64,000 bases of DNA, taken from Paenibacillus dendrobii. GTDB lineage: Bacteria; Bacillota; Bacilli; Paenibacillales; Paenibacillaceae. Both the position numbers and the translations under genes were made by a program. The stretch's first letter is position 1. Every line of letters starts with the position of its first letter. The stretch covers positions 1,984,001 through 2,048,000 of the forward strand of contig NZ_WUBI01000001.1 in the NCBI RefSeq assembly GCF_009807035.1. Direction: 5' to 3'. The notes beneath the pieces were generated by a model. The model was not told the origin of the DNA and ran no database searches. It saw only the letters and a program-made list of their open reading frames with translations. Of this stretch, positions 1 through 8,382 are shown in pieces.

Positions 1-1151
1 TACAGGATGAAGCCGTAGCTTTGCCCAACCCGCTCCATCGGTTCAGGACATGCGCGGCGGATCGGCTCCGACAGTTTCTCCAAACTGGCGAACAATTCGA
101 CCTGTTCAGTCATTTTCACGTCGCCATATGCCTTCTTGCGGATCGGCTCAGGCAAGTCTAGCTCCGGCAGGCCCGTATAGCGCGACAAGATTTCGCGCAC
201 GGCATAAAACTTCGGTGTCGGGTCCCCCGCCTCGCTGAGCAGCGTGTCATAATCATAGCTCGTCACGGTCGGCTCATATCGCTGGATATGGTTGGCCCCG
301 TTATAGAAACCGAAGTTGGTTCCTCCATGGAACATGTAGAAGTTAACCGAAGCGCCTTCGCGTAGCATTTCATCCAGCGCTTCCGCCACGTCATCTGCCG
401 GACGCGACTGATGTTCTTCCATCCAGTGATCAAACCAACCATTCCAGAACTCCATGCAAATGAGAGGACCTTCCGGTTGATATTCACGCAGCTTCTCGAA
501 GGCTTCCTTGGCCCGGGAACCGAAATTTACGGTCTCCAGCACGCCATCAACCATACCACCCTGAAGCATATGATCCTCAGGACCGTCTGAGGTGAACAAC
601 AGCACATCCATGCCGCGGCTGATCATACCTTCCTTCAGATAGTTCAGATACTGTTTGTCATTGCCGTAGCTTCCGTATTCGTTTTCGATTTGCATGGCGA
701 TAATCGGACCGCCGTTTGTGCACAGCAGTGGTTTCAGCCGCGGCAGCAACTCATCGAAATAACGGTCAACCTTTTTCAGGTAATCCTGGTCAAAGCAGCG
801 CAGCCGCATCGAGGAATCTGCAAGCAGCCAAGCAGGAAGACCACCGAATTCCCACTCAGCGCAGATATAAGGACTTGGGCGTACAATGACATGCAGCCCG
901 AGCTCTCCGGCCGTTTCGATAAATCTCTCGATATCGCCGAGTCCTTCGAATACGAACTTCCCTTCCTCCGGTTCGTGAACATTCCAAGCCACATACGTCT
1001 CTACCGTATTGAAACCGCAAGCCTTCAATTTCAACAGGCGATCGCGCCAATATTCCGGAACTACGCGGAAGTAATGAATGGAACCGGATAAAATGCGGAG
1101 GGGACTCCCTTCGTACACAAAATCGTTTCCTTGAACCTTAAGCTCTGCCAT
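1..1151 (-). CDS. GH35 beta-galactosidase, 3' end cut by window edge
   Basis: This is the N-terminal 383 residues of a glycoside hydrolase family 35 enzyme, which removes beta-linked galactose from non-reducing ends. The TIM-barrel motifs are clear: IENEYGSYG with the likely acid/base Glu near residue 158, and CMEFWNGWFDHW with the likely nucleophile Glu near residue 234. The ATG at 1151 follows a good AAAGGGAGAG ribosome site. There is no signal peptide, so it should act in the cytoplasm on imported oligosaccharides. It is the last visible gene of the sensor, regulator, binding protein and permease cluster at 1280-8145, which suggests a galactoside importer. The C-terminal part lies outside the window. 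Confidence 0.93.
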   Translation of the reverse strand, partial: MAELKVQGNDFVYEGSPLRILSGSIHYFRVVPEYWRDRLLKLKACGFNTVETYVAWNVHEPEEGKFVFEGLGDIERFIETAGELGLHVIVRPSPYICAEWEFGGLPAWLLADSSMRLRCFDQDYLKKVDRYFDELLPRLKPLLCTNGGPIIAMQIENEYGSYGNDKQYLNYLKEGMISRGMDVLLFTSDGPEDHMLQGGMVDGVLETVNFGSRAKEAFEKLREYQPEGPLICMEFWNGWFDHWMEEHQSRPADDVAEALDEMLREGASVNFYMFHGGTNFGFYNGANHIQRYEPTVTSYDYDTLLSEAGDPTPKFYAVREILSRYTGLPELDLPEPIRKKAYGDVKMTEQVELFASLEKLSEPIRRACPEPMERVGQSYGFIL

Positions 1152-1200
1152 AACGCTTGATCTCTCCCTTTGGGTGTCTTGTTTTGGCCCTTTTCTTGCC

Positions 1201-1243
1201 ATTAGCCCTGTCCGGGCTATTATAAGCCAGAATCAGGGCCAAT
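1201..1243 (-). other. Intercistronic stem-loop between permease and GH35 gene
   Basis: Arms ATTAGCCCTG and CAGGGCCAAT pair with one mismatch around an inner GGCT/AGCC stem. No T tract follows on the minus strand, so it is more likely an mRNA processing or stabilising hairpin, or a weak terminator, than a strong terminator. Confidence 0.4.
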
Positions 1244-1279
1244 GGGATAGATTATTTTGACTATTTTGCCTACCAATGC

Positions 1280-2170
1280 CTAGCCTTTGACACCGCCAAG
1301 CATCATGCCTTCGGTAAGCTTCTTCTGCAACAGTACGTAAATAATGACGGTAGGAATCAGGACGATGACTAGTCCAGCGAACAAAGAGCCCCAATCGGTC
1401 GCAAATTGCTGCACCTGCATCAGGTTGCTCAGACCGATGGGAATGGTCTTTTTCGCATCGCTGGTCACGAGCGTCATGGCGAGCACGTATTCATTCCAGA
1501 AATCGAAGAAACTGAACACGACCATGGTGATAATGCCTGGACGCACCATCGGCATGATAATCCGGAACAATGTCGAGAAGTAACCGCAGCCGTCAATCAT
1601 GGCCGCTTCTTCGAAATCGGGCGGAATCGACTTCATGAATCCGGTCAGCAGATATACGGAGAAAGACAAGGTTCCCGTCGCATACACGGCGCTCAGCCAA
1701 AAACGGTTATCCAGCATATGAAAATCGTTCATCAGAATGAACAACGGGACGATGATGTACACTGCTCCGATAAACAGTCCCGCCATATAGATGTTCGATA
1801 TCAGCTTTTGCCCGCGGAAACGCATCCGTCCCAGTACATATGCGGTGGGAACGGCCATCAGAATCAGCATAACCATGGATAAAATGACAACCATAACCGA
1901 ATTCAACATGTAATCGCCGATTTTGGCGGAAGTAAATGCCCTGACATAATTGTCCCAATGGAGCGATTGGGGCAGGCTCCATGGACTTTCCATGACTTCC
2001 GCATTGGTTTTGAAGGATGCGAGCACATTCCACAGCAGCGGATATACAACCGCCAACGCCTGGATAATGAGAACAATACGGAGCAGCCAATTTCGGATGA
2101 TAATCATGGGTTTGACGGATTTATGATCTTTACGGGAAGGAATCGCCGCATTTGCCTGAATCTGTGCCAT
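1280..2170 (-). CDS. Carbohydrate ABC transporter permease (MalG/LplC type)
   Basis: This 296-residue inner-membrane permease has about six predicted membrane segments. It carries the EAA loop (EEAAMIDGCGYFSTLFRIIMP, about residues 190-210) that contacts the ATPase. The ATG follows an AAAGGGGATC site. It starts one base after the stop of the upstream permease, so the two are almost certainly co-translated as a heterodimer. The binding protein is encoded further upstream at 3182-4576. No ATPase gene is present in the cluster, so a shared MsmX-like ATPase encoded elsewhere is inferred. The substrate is probably a galactoside, judging from the adjoining GH35 gene. Confidence 0.93.
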   Translation of the reverse strand: MAQIQANAAIPSRKDHKSVKPMIIIRNWLLRIVLIIQALAVVYPLLWNVLASFKTNAEVMESPWSLPQSLHWDNYVRAFTSAKIGDYMLNSVMVVILSMVMLILMAVPTAYVLGRMRFRGQKLISNIYMAGLFIGAVYIIVPLFILMNDFHMLDNRFWLSAVYATGTLSFSVYLLTGFMKSIPPDFEEAAMIDGCGYFSTLFRIIMPMVRPGIITMVVFSFFDFWNEYVLAMTLVTSDAKKTIPIGLSNLMQVQQFATDWGSLFAGLVIVLIPTVIIYVLLQKKLTEGMMLGGVKG

Positions 2171-2171
2171 A

Positions 2172-3056
2172 TCAGTTCGATCCCCTTTCCGTAAGTTTGT
2201 TGCTGATCAGCGACAGGATCACGGAGAATGCGAATACGAATACACCGATCGCCATCGCATAACCGAAATTCGAATTCGTGAACGCCTGCTGGTACAAGTA
2301 GGTCATGACCACTTCCGAGTGACGGTCCGGTCCGCCGGCCGTCATGATCGTTACTATAACGAAACTGATCGTCAGTACGCCGTTGATGCTGAAAATAATC
2401 GTGATCCGAATAATCTCCCACAGCATCGGAATCGTAATATGAATGAACTGCTTGAACGAAGTCGCTCCGTCAATGCTTGCCGCTTCATACAGATCCGGCG
2501 AAATGCTGTCGATTCCCGCCATGTATATGACCATGTAATAACCGGCTGCCTGCCAGATCAGCGTGACGGCCAGCGCCCACAGTACGGTCCGGGAATCCCC
2601 GAGCCAGGCCATCGCGTAATCCCCAAGGCCAAGCAGTTCCATGCCAGAATTCAAAAAACCGATGGTGGGATGGTAAATGAACGACCAGAGAATCGCGATG
2701 ACAACAAAGGACAAAATGCTCGGAAAGAAAAACAGTGTGCGGTACAGCCCTTTTTCCTTCAGCTTCGTCCGCGTCAGAATCGAAGCGTTGACGAGGGCAA
2801 TAAGCAGCGTAAAGATCGGAACAATTATGATCAAAAAGCCGGTATTCCGGAGTGCCAGAAGAAATACGTCGTCATGGAACATGTCCACGAAGTTTTTGAG
2901 ACCGATGAATTTGGGCTTATCCCCGATCCCCGTCCATAGGAAAAAGGATCTGTAAAATACCTGCATTGCCGGGTACAGCTTAAACAGTATGAACATAACC
3001 AGGCCGGGAATAAGACAGGCGGCCATAAAAAAGCGCCGCCGTGCTTTTAAAGTCAT
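2172..3056 (-). CDS. Sugar ABC transporter permease (UgpA/LplB type)
   Basis: This is a roughly 294-residue membrane permease of the MalF/UgpA group, partner of the permease at 1280-2170. The EAA loop reads YEAASIDGATSFKQFIHITIP (about residue 195). I prefer the ATG at 3056, which follows a GGAAGTGGAG ribosome site. A GTG at 3074 in the same frame has no good site. A long perfect stem-loop (3093-3130) separates it from the binding protein gene, so its expression may be lower than that of the binding protein. Confidence 0.92.
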   Translation of the reverse strand: MTLKARRRFFMAACLIPGLVMFILFKLYPAMQVFYRSFFLWTGIGDKPKFIGLKNFVDMFHDDVFLLALRNTGFLIIIVPIFTLLIALVNASILTRTKLKEKGLYRTLFFFPSILSFVVIAILWSFIYHPTIGFLNSGMELLGLGDYAMAWLGDSRTVLWALAVTLIWQAAGYYMVIYMAGIDSISPDLYEAASIDGATSFKQFIHITIPMLWEIIRITIIFSINGVLTISFVIVTIMTAGGPDRHSEVVMTYLYQQAFTNSNFGYAMAIGVFVFAFSVILSLISNKLTERGSN

Positions 3057-3092
3057 TCTCTCCACTTCCTTCACTTTGGTTCTTAAGGCTGT

Positions 3093-3130
3093 GCAAAACC
3101 CGAATCGGCATTAATGCCGAAGGGTTTTGC
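3093..3130 (-). other. Strong intercistronic stem-loop after the binding-protein gene
   Basis: Outer arms GCAAAACCC and GGGTTTTGC pair perfectly, and inner arms TCGGCAT and ATGCCGA pair around a TA loop. It lies between the binding-protein stop (3182) and the permease start. A CTCTTTTTG run occurs on the plus strand rather than downstream on minus, so it fits an mRNA-stabilising or partial attenuation element that favours binding-protein expression. Confidence 0.6.
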
Positions 3131-3181
3131 CAACCTCTTTTTGTCTGCCTTCGAAGTATCCAGTAGGTTAGGGTGTGAGAA

Positions 3182-4576
3182 TTACTCTGCCGAGTCCTTC
3201 AATTCCTTGCTGACTTCCGTGTACATTTTGTACATCTTGTCACTGTATTCGTCCAGCGTCATTTGCTTGTTCATCAAGGAGGAGATCGTTTTGTAAACTT
3301 CGTCCTTCGGACTGTATCGGCTGCCTTTGGCTACCGTTTTGAAGGCTCCGTTTACAAGCTCCATGCCGTTGTCTACGGCTTTATATACGTTATACGTCGT
3401 TTCGGAAATGTAAGGTTTCGCCAGATCCGCTGCATCTTTGACCGCCATTACGGCTTTGGATTTTTCTGCGTTCAGCTTGATGCTCTTGTCGCTGTAGATG
3501 TACTTCAGGAATTCTGCGGCAAGCTCGGGATTTTTCGCCTTAGCCGGAATGACAATTTGCTCGATCTGACTCATCGCCTTCACACTGCTGCCCGACTTAA
3601 ACGAAGGAATGCCTAGGAAGCCGAACTGGAAGCCGTCTTCACGAGGGGCATCCTTCATTTCATCCTCAAACCAGGTTCCGTTAGGAATAAACATCGCCTT
3701 GCCTTGCATAAATGAGGTTTGCGCCTGGGTATGGTTCAGAGCGACCGTACCTTTCATCAGGCCGTTATCTTCATTCGCGAACTTCTGGATATTGCCCCAT
3801 ACCTGTTTGAAAACATCGCCCTTCCAGAACTCGGGATCGTAGTCGAAGAATTGATCCAATGCCTTTTGCCCGCCCAAATCGTAAATGGAAGGAATAATGA
3901 CTTCATCCAAGTATCCTGGATAGAGGCCTTGATATGTAAAGAGCGCTCTGCCGTTGTCCTTGGCGGTGGCGTTCATCGCAAACAGCTCATCCCAGGTTTT
4001 TGGCGTCTGGATGTTCTTTTGGTCGAAGAGCGTTTTGTTGTACCACAGGCCAAGCACGCCGAAATTGAAAGGTGCCAGATAGATTTTCCCGTCGCCGTAA
4101 GGCGCCATGGAACGGGATTCGAGTACACCCGGAAGCATTTTATCCTTGAGTGCGCCGCTGCCGTCATCGGTATTGAAAATGTCGCTGAGATCCGTTAGCG
4201 CTTTATCTTTAATCAGTCCGTCCAGGATCGGAAGGTTATCACCGCCTGCAATGTACATCAAATCCGGCGGGTTGCCCGCTACGATTTTCGGACGAACCAG
4301 CTCGGCAATCTTGGGACTGGCGGTAATATTGATTTTGGTGCCAGGATGTTCCTTCATGAATTCGTCCGAAACCTGATCCCAATACTCGCGCCCATATCCG
4401 CCCTGGAATACCGCGATATTCAGTTCTCCGTTCGCTACCTTTTTGGAGCCGCCATCGCTTGTGCCTACAGCATCCGTGCCGCCTGAATCTGAGTCGCTGC
4501 TGCTGCCGCATCCTGCAAGCAGGGATGCAGTCAATGCGCAAACGCTTACAGCGGATAGAATCTTATTCCATTTCAT
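3182..4576 (-). CDS. Extracellular sugar-binding lipoprotein of an ABC importer
   Basis: This 464-residue solute-binding protein starts with a lipoprotein signal ending in LLAGC (lipobox Cys near residue 23), followed by a Ser/Asp/Gly-rich linker. The rest matches the family 1 sugar-binding fold (ELNIAVFQGGYGREYWDQV at the start of the domain). It should be lipid-anchored outside the membrane and deliver sugars to the permeases at 1280-3056. The ATG follows a near-perfect AAAGGAGGT site. It has its own promoter with operator-like repeats upstream (4604-4708), consistent with control by the adjacent YesN-type regulator and CcpA. Confidence 0.93.
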   Translation of the reverse strand: MKWNKILSAVSVCALTASLLAGCGSSSDSDSGGTDAVGTSDGGSKKVANGELNIAVFQGGYGREYWDQVSDEFMKEHPGTKINITASPKIAELVRPKIVAGNPPDLMYIAGGDNLPILDGLIKDKALTDLSDIFNTDDGSGALKDKMLPGVLESRSMAPYGDGKIYLAPFNFGVLGLWYNKTLFDQKNIQTPKTWDELFAMNATAKDNGRALFTYQGLYPGYLDEVIIPSIYDLGGQKALDQFFDYDPEFWKGDVFKQVWGNIQKFANEDNGLMKGTVALNHTQAQTSFMQGKAMFIPNGTWFEDEMKDAPREDGFQFGFLGIPSFKSGSSVKAMSQIEQIVIPAKAKNPELAAEFLKYIYSDKSIKLNAEKSKAVMAVKDAADLAKPYISETTYNVYKAVDNGMELVNGAFKTVAKGSRYSPKDEVYKTISSLMNKQMTLDEYSDKMYKMYTEVSKELKDSAE

Positions 4577-4603
4577 TTCATGACCTCCTTTATATATGTT
4601 GTC

Positions 4604-4631
4604 ATTATACTTCCGCTGAAGGCGCTGCCAA
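4604..4631 (-). promoter_or_regulatory. Sigma-A-like promoter of the binding-protein gene
   Basis: On the minus strand TTGGCA (4631-4626) and TATAAT (4609-4604) are separated by 16 bp. The start codon is 28 bp downstream, which leaves room for the AAAGGAGGT site. Confidence 0.55.
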
Positions 4632-4651
4632 ATGGAGAAACCCGATGATTG

Positions 4652-4708
4652 TCATGGACGATTTTAGGTAATTCCCGAAAGCGTTTACACTCTTAATGGA
4701 CAATTTTA
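4652..4708 (-). promoter_or_regulatory. Paired direct repeats flanking a cre-like site
   Basis: Two near-identical 15-mers, TCATGGACGATTTTA (4652-4666) and TAATGGACAATTTTA (4694-4708), match at 13 of 15 positions. They are offset by 42 bp, four helical turns. Between them, 4676-4689 reads TGTAAACGCTTTCG on minus, one mismatch from a CcpA cre consensus. This fits activation by the AraC-type response regulator encoded just upstream combined with carbon catabolite control; both roles are inferred. Confidence 0.5.
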
Positions 4709-4739
4709 TGATTGTTGCTTAGGATTGTTCAGTTTCGCG

Positions 4740-6326
4740 TTATTCCTCCTTAGAACCTGTAATTTCTTTCGACTTGACTTGTTTTGGAGGGATCCCGTAA
4801 TGCTTTTTAAACAACCTGTTAAAGTAAAAAGGATCATGAATACCGACCTCGGCCGCAACCTCTTTGACGAGCATTTGTCCGGAAGACAGCATCTCGTAGG
4901 CTTTAACCATCCGAAGCTCGTTCAGAAAAGTCATCATGCTCTTGCCGGTATCCGTCTTGAAAATTTGACATAAGTAAGTCTCTGACAAGCTCACGTGCAC
5001 AGCCACATCATGTATGGTTACTGCCCGCGGATAGTTCTCCTCCAGATACACCAGCGCCTTGCGAACTTCGGGCCGATTCGCGCGCACGCCGGCTCCGCTT
5101 CCAGCAAGCTCTAGGACGTCATGGGCCAGTTCCTCCACGATGATCATCATCTCCGTATCCGTGCCGGCCCCTGTGATGCGTTCGAGCCATAGTGATGGAT
5201 CAAAGCCGCGCTGCTGTTCCAGCCCCAGCTTGCGGCTCAAAGTCCACATTCCCTCGCAGATCACCCGTTTGACAATACGCGGATAGATCCGTCGCTTTGC
5301 CCCTTCCAGGATCATCTGCTGCGCCCGATTCTCCCAGTTCGCAATAAACTCGGACTGCCCCTTAGTGATCCCCTCCAGCCATTCCGTCTCCAAGCGTTGG
5401 TATCCGGGATCTTCATCACTTGCGCTCCGGCATGATTCGCAAATAGAGCCCGCTGCCTTGTAGAAGAGCAGGGGCTGGGCCTCCCGGCATAACCGGATTT
5501 CCGTCAGCAGCTCCTCTGCTTGAGAAGCCGCATTGCCATAAATGATATTCACCTTCATGCTGTAGTACATCGAAGCCAGGCTGATGATTCGTTCGGCCAT
5601 TTCCGCCGGTTCGGCAGCCTCAGCCGCTGCCGGGTAGGCTGCCGCGAACAGGAACCTCTGGTCCTCGTCAGCTACAGTACACTGCCAAGTACTTCCCGGG
5701 TAGACGTCGCTCCAGAGCTGGCTGAGTGAATGCTCCAGAGAACCCGCCTCTCTCTTTGCTCCTACGGTCTCCGCCTGAATGACGAAGGTGTATACGAAAT
5801 GATCCTTGGGCCATAGTTCTTCGGCAGCCTCGATACTGAACGCGTCTGCTCCTCCAGCGGGCAAATAAATGGAAGATAATACATCATGAAGACGGTTTGT
5901 GGTTCCCGGCTGCTCTGCGGAGACAGGAACTCCGGGACTCCGCTTCTTCGCATCCAGCTTCGTGGCAATTTCCCCCAGTGTCTGCATGAAATTATCGCTC
6001 TTCAGCGTCAGTTTCAGCATATAATCATGGGCACCGCATTTCAGCGCCTCACGTACCAGTTCAAAATCATTAAAGTTGCTGAGAACGAGAATCTCCCCGT
6101 CAAAGCCGGAATCCAGCAGCTGCTTGATCAACTCAATGCCGTCCATTTCAGGCATTTTGATATCGGTAATGACAATGTCCGCAGGCTGTTCCTGCATTAT
6201 TCTAAGCGCTGATTTGCCGCTTGCGGCTGAACCGGCGTAGACGAATTGGCTGCCTTCCCAATGAATCAGGGTTTTCACGGCATGACGAACAATCATTTCA
6301 TCATCGACGATCAATACTTTATACAT
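4740..6326 (-). CDS. YesN-type response regulator with AraC DNA-binding domain
   Basis: This 528-residue protein has a receiver domain (residues 1-120, phospho-acceptor Asp about 56 in DIVITDIKMPEMDG), a long middle region, and a C-terminal AraC double helix-turn-helix (about 425-522, with SLSETYLCQIFKTDTGKSM and the second helix pair ending FNRLFKKHYGIPPKQ). Its start overlaps the kinase stop by 8 bases, so translation is coupled. It should receive phosphate from the YesM-like kinase at 6319-8145 and activate the importer and GH35 genes downstream. The direct repeats at 4652-4708 are candidate binding sites. Confidence 0.92.
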   Translation of the reverse strand: MYKVLIVDDEMIVRHAVKTLIHWEGSQFVYAGSAASGKSALRIMQEQPADIVITDIKMPEMDGIELIKQLLDSGFDGEILVLSNFNDFELVREALKCGAHDYMLKLTLKSDNFMQTLGEIATKLDAKKRSPGVPVSAEQPGTTNRLHDVLSSIYLPAGGADAFSIEAAEELWPKDHFVYTFVIQAETVGAKREAGSLEHSLSQLWSDVYPGSTWQCTVADEDQRFLFAAAYPAAAEAAEPAEMAERIISLASMYYSMKVNIIYGNAASQAEELLTEIRLCREAQPLLFYKAAGSICESCRSASDEDPGYQRLETEWLEGITKGQSEFIANWENRAQQMILEGAKRRIYPRIVKRVICEGMWTLSRKLGLEQQRGFDPSLWLERITGAGTDTEMMIIVEELAHDVLELAGSGAGVRANRPEVRKALVYLEENYPRAVTIHDVAVHVSLSETYLCQIFKTDTGKSMMTFLNELRMVKAYEMLSSGQMLVKEVAAEVGIHDPFYFNRLFKKHYGIPPKQVKSKEITGSKEE

Positions 6327-8145
6327 ATCGCTCCATATCCCCCTCGTGTGTATAGACCGGAAGTGTAATCACGGTTTCGGTACCCTCTCCGATAACGCTG
6401 GTTGTAACCAGACCGAATGCTGCGCCAAAATGCAGCTTGATCCGCTCATCCACATTGGCAATGCCAAGTCCTGACAGCTTGGAATGGGATTTAGGGTTTG
6501 TCTTGACATCATTCATGTCAAAGCCTTTTCCGTTATCGGTAATACGGATGGTGAGCACATGATTCTCGCGGCTGGCTTTTACCCATATGCCAACCCGTTT
6601 CTCATCGTCCCCTACACCGTGCAAAATGGAATTCTCCACAATCGGCTGCAAAATAAACTTCGGCACCAGATCGACAGACAGATCCTCGTCCACGTCAGTA
6701 TGCAGCACGAAGGAATCACCATAGCGGATTTTCTGGATTGTCGCGTAATGGAGCAAATTTTCAATCTCCGTTTGCAGCGGAATAAACTCATCCTTCACCA
6801 TAATCGTGCTGCGCAGCAGCTCGGACAGGGACTCAATACCGCTGGTGACCGATTCGTTTCCGCCCAGCATGGCACTCCATTTTAGGGAATTTAAAGTATT
6901 AAACAAAAAATGCGGATTAATCTGTGCCTGCAGCATCTTCAGCTCCGCGTCGCGTTTGGCCTGCTGCTCTGATTGTACTTGTCCGATCAGCTGCTTCAAC
7001 TGCTCCACCATTCCGTCGATGGTTTCCGTCAATTTATCCATTTCATCCGGATATGCGTTCCTGGTGCTTGTCGTCGCCTCCAGCCTGCCCATGCGGATCT
7101 GCTTGGCATACAGCAGCAGCGAGCGCATCGGGTTGCTGATCGTAAAATAAATCCACATCGAAATCATGCCGGATAAGAGAAGCACAACGAGACAGATGAA
7201 TACAATGTTCCGCCTCATTTCAGAGAGCTCGGATACGATGAATTTTTGCGGAATCATTCCAACAAAGAACCAATTCGCCGAACGGATATAGGAACTCCCC
7301 ACGAGGAACTGATGCTTGCCCACATCGGTATGAAAAGCACTGAGCTTCTCTTCCTGGTTAAATTGCTTGTCTATGGTGTCAAACACTTCCTTTTCCGCAA
7401 AATGACTCCCCTTCGGGATGTCATCCGAAAGGGATGATATCACCATTCCGCTTGCATCGGAAATATAAATGCTGCTTCCGGCTCCGAGATTGACGAATTT
7501 ATAAATATTGCGCGAAAACACTTTTTCATCGATGAATATAATCAGATAGCCAAGCTGCTTATTCAGCTTATCCTCCGCATAGATCCTGCGGCTGAGGGCA
7601 ATCGTATTGGTTCCGCGGCTTGAACGCAAATAAGTCCAGTAAGCGTTTCCAAAGGACTGCTTCGTCTCTTCCAGCATCGATTGGATTGGTTTCGCCGGAT
7701 ACAGTTCGAAGCCGAGATCGAAAAACGACTCTCCGCTGTTGGTCAGGATCATGACGTTACTGATATTGCCGAGCTGGAAAATCTGCTGCCCCATTTCGTC
7801 ACCAATCTGAGTCTGGAGCTGATTTTTTTCGTAATCGCTCATCTGATTAAATCGGGGAATTCCATTTTGAATTAAATGGTTGATGATAATGTTCTCGCTC
7901 AAGGTTTCGTACTGCTCAAGCTCGCGTGTCGCATTCTGGGACAGCTCGTCCAGAATCTGCATGGAGTAAGCACTCATCTTATTCGTAACCGAGGTCTCAT
8001 ATTTCATATTGGAATATACGCTCACGAATACGACCGGCAATAGCGAGGTAATCACGAAGGCAGCCAGCAGCCTGTTTTTGATCGACAACCGCCGGAGAAC
8101 GAAAGACTTTCTCTTGATCAGGGAATACCATGAATTCTTATGCAT
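6319..8145 (-). CDS. YesM-type membrane sensor histidine kinase
   Basis: This roughly 608-residue kinase has a membrane segment near residue 30, an extracellular sensor region to about 295, a second membrane segment, a HAMP region (about 320-375), the His_kinase box QAQINPHFLFNTLNSLKW (about residue 415, phosphorylated His in PHF) and an HATPase domain (NSILHGVGDDE, DNGKGF, GLGIANVDERIKLHFG). I chose the ATG at 8145 because AAGGTGA lies 5 bases ahead; a GTG at 8154 is the alternative. It is first in the gene string and forms a two-component system with the overlapping regulator gene. The signal is probably an extracellular sugar or the loaded binding protein. Confidence 0.93.
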   Translation of the reverse strand: MHKNSWYSLIKRKSFVLRRLSIKNRLLAAFVITSLLPVVFVSVYSNMKYETSVTNKMSAYSMQILDELSQNATRELEQYETLSENIIINHLIQNGIPRFNQMSDYEKNQLQTQIGDEMGQQIFQLGNISNVMILTNSGESFFDLGFELYPAKPIQSMLEETKQSFGNAYWTYLRSSRGTNTIALSRRIYAEDKLNKQLGYLIIFIDEKVFSRNIYKFVNLGAGSSIYISDASGMVISSLSDDIPKGSHFAEKEVFDTIDKQFNQEEKLSAFHTDVGKHQFLVGSSYIRSANWFFVGMIPQKFIVSELSEMRRNIVFICLVVLLLSGMISMWIYFTISNPMRSLLLYAKQIRMGRLEATTSTRNAYPDEMDKLTETIDGMVEQLKQLIGQVQSEQQAKRDAELKMLQAQINPHFLFNTLNSLKWSAMLGGNESVTSGIESLSELLRSTIMVKDEFIPLQTEIENLLHYATIQKIRYGDSFVLHTDVDEDLSVDLVPKFILQPIVENSILHGVGDDEKRVGIWVKASRENHVLTIRITDNGKGFDMNDVKTNPKSHSKLSGLGIANVDERIKLHFGAAFGLVTTSVIGEGTETVITLPVYTHEGDMERYV

Positions 8146-8206
8146 CTTAATCACCTTATGCGTTGTGTCGTCTCCCCGGGCCTCAGTGGCCCCGAGTTGT
8201 AACTAT

Positions 8207-8236
8207 ACAATAACCGCGCTTTACGAAAACAGTCAA
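8207..8236 (-). promoter_or_regulatory. Candidate promoter of the yesM-like gene
   Basis: TTGACT (8236-8231) and TATTGT (8212-8207) on minus are 18 bp apart. A GC-rich hairpin (CTCGGGGCC / GGCCCGGGGAG) follows in the leader near 8172-8197. Confidence 0.4.
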
Positions 8237-8315
8237 CGGGGATCGGCGCCTCATCCCTTTGCCCTAAGAAGCGATATGTAAATCCGGAGGCCGTCATTTT
8301 TCTTCCGGAAACAGC

Positions 8316-8357
8316 GAATAACCGCAGCGGAAGCCAGGCTTCCTGCGGCGGTTATTC
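8316..8357 (-). terminator. Long hairpin after the mannosidase gene
   Basis: GAATAACCGC pairs with GCGGTTATTC around inner GGAAGCC/GGCTTCC arms. It lies 26 bp beyond the stop of the GH38 gene and ends the nine-gene operon. The T tract is poor, so termination may be partial or assisted. Confidence 0.5.
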
Positions 8358-8382
8358 GGCTGGATATGCAACTTGTAAAAAA

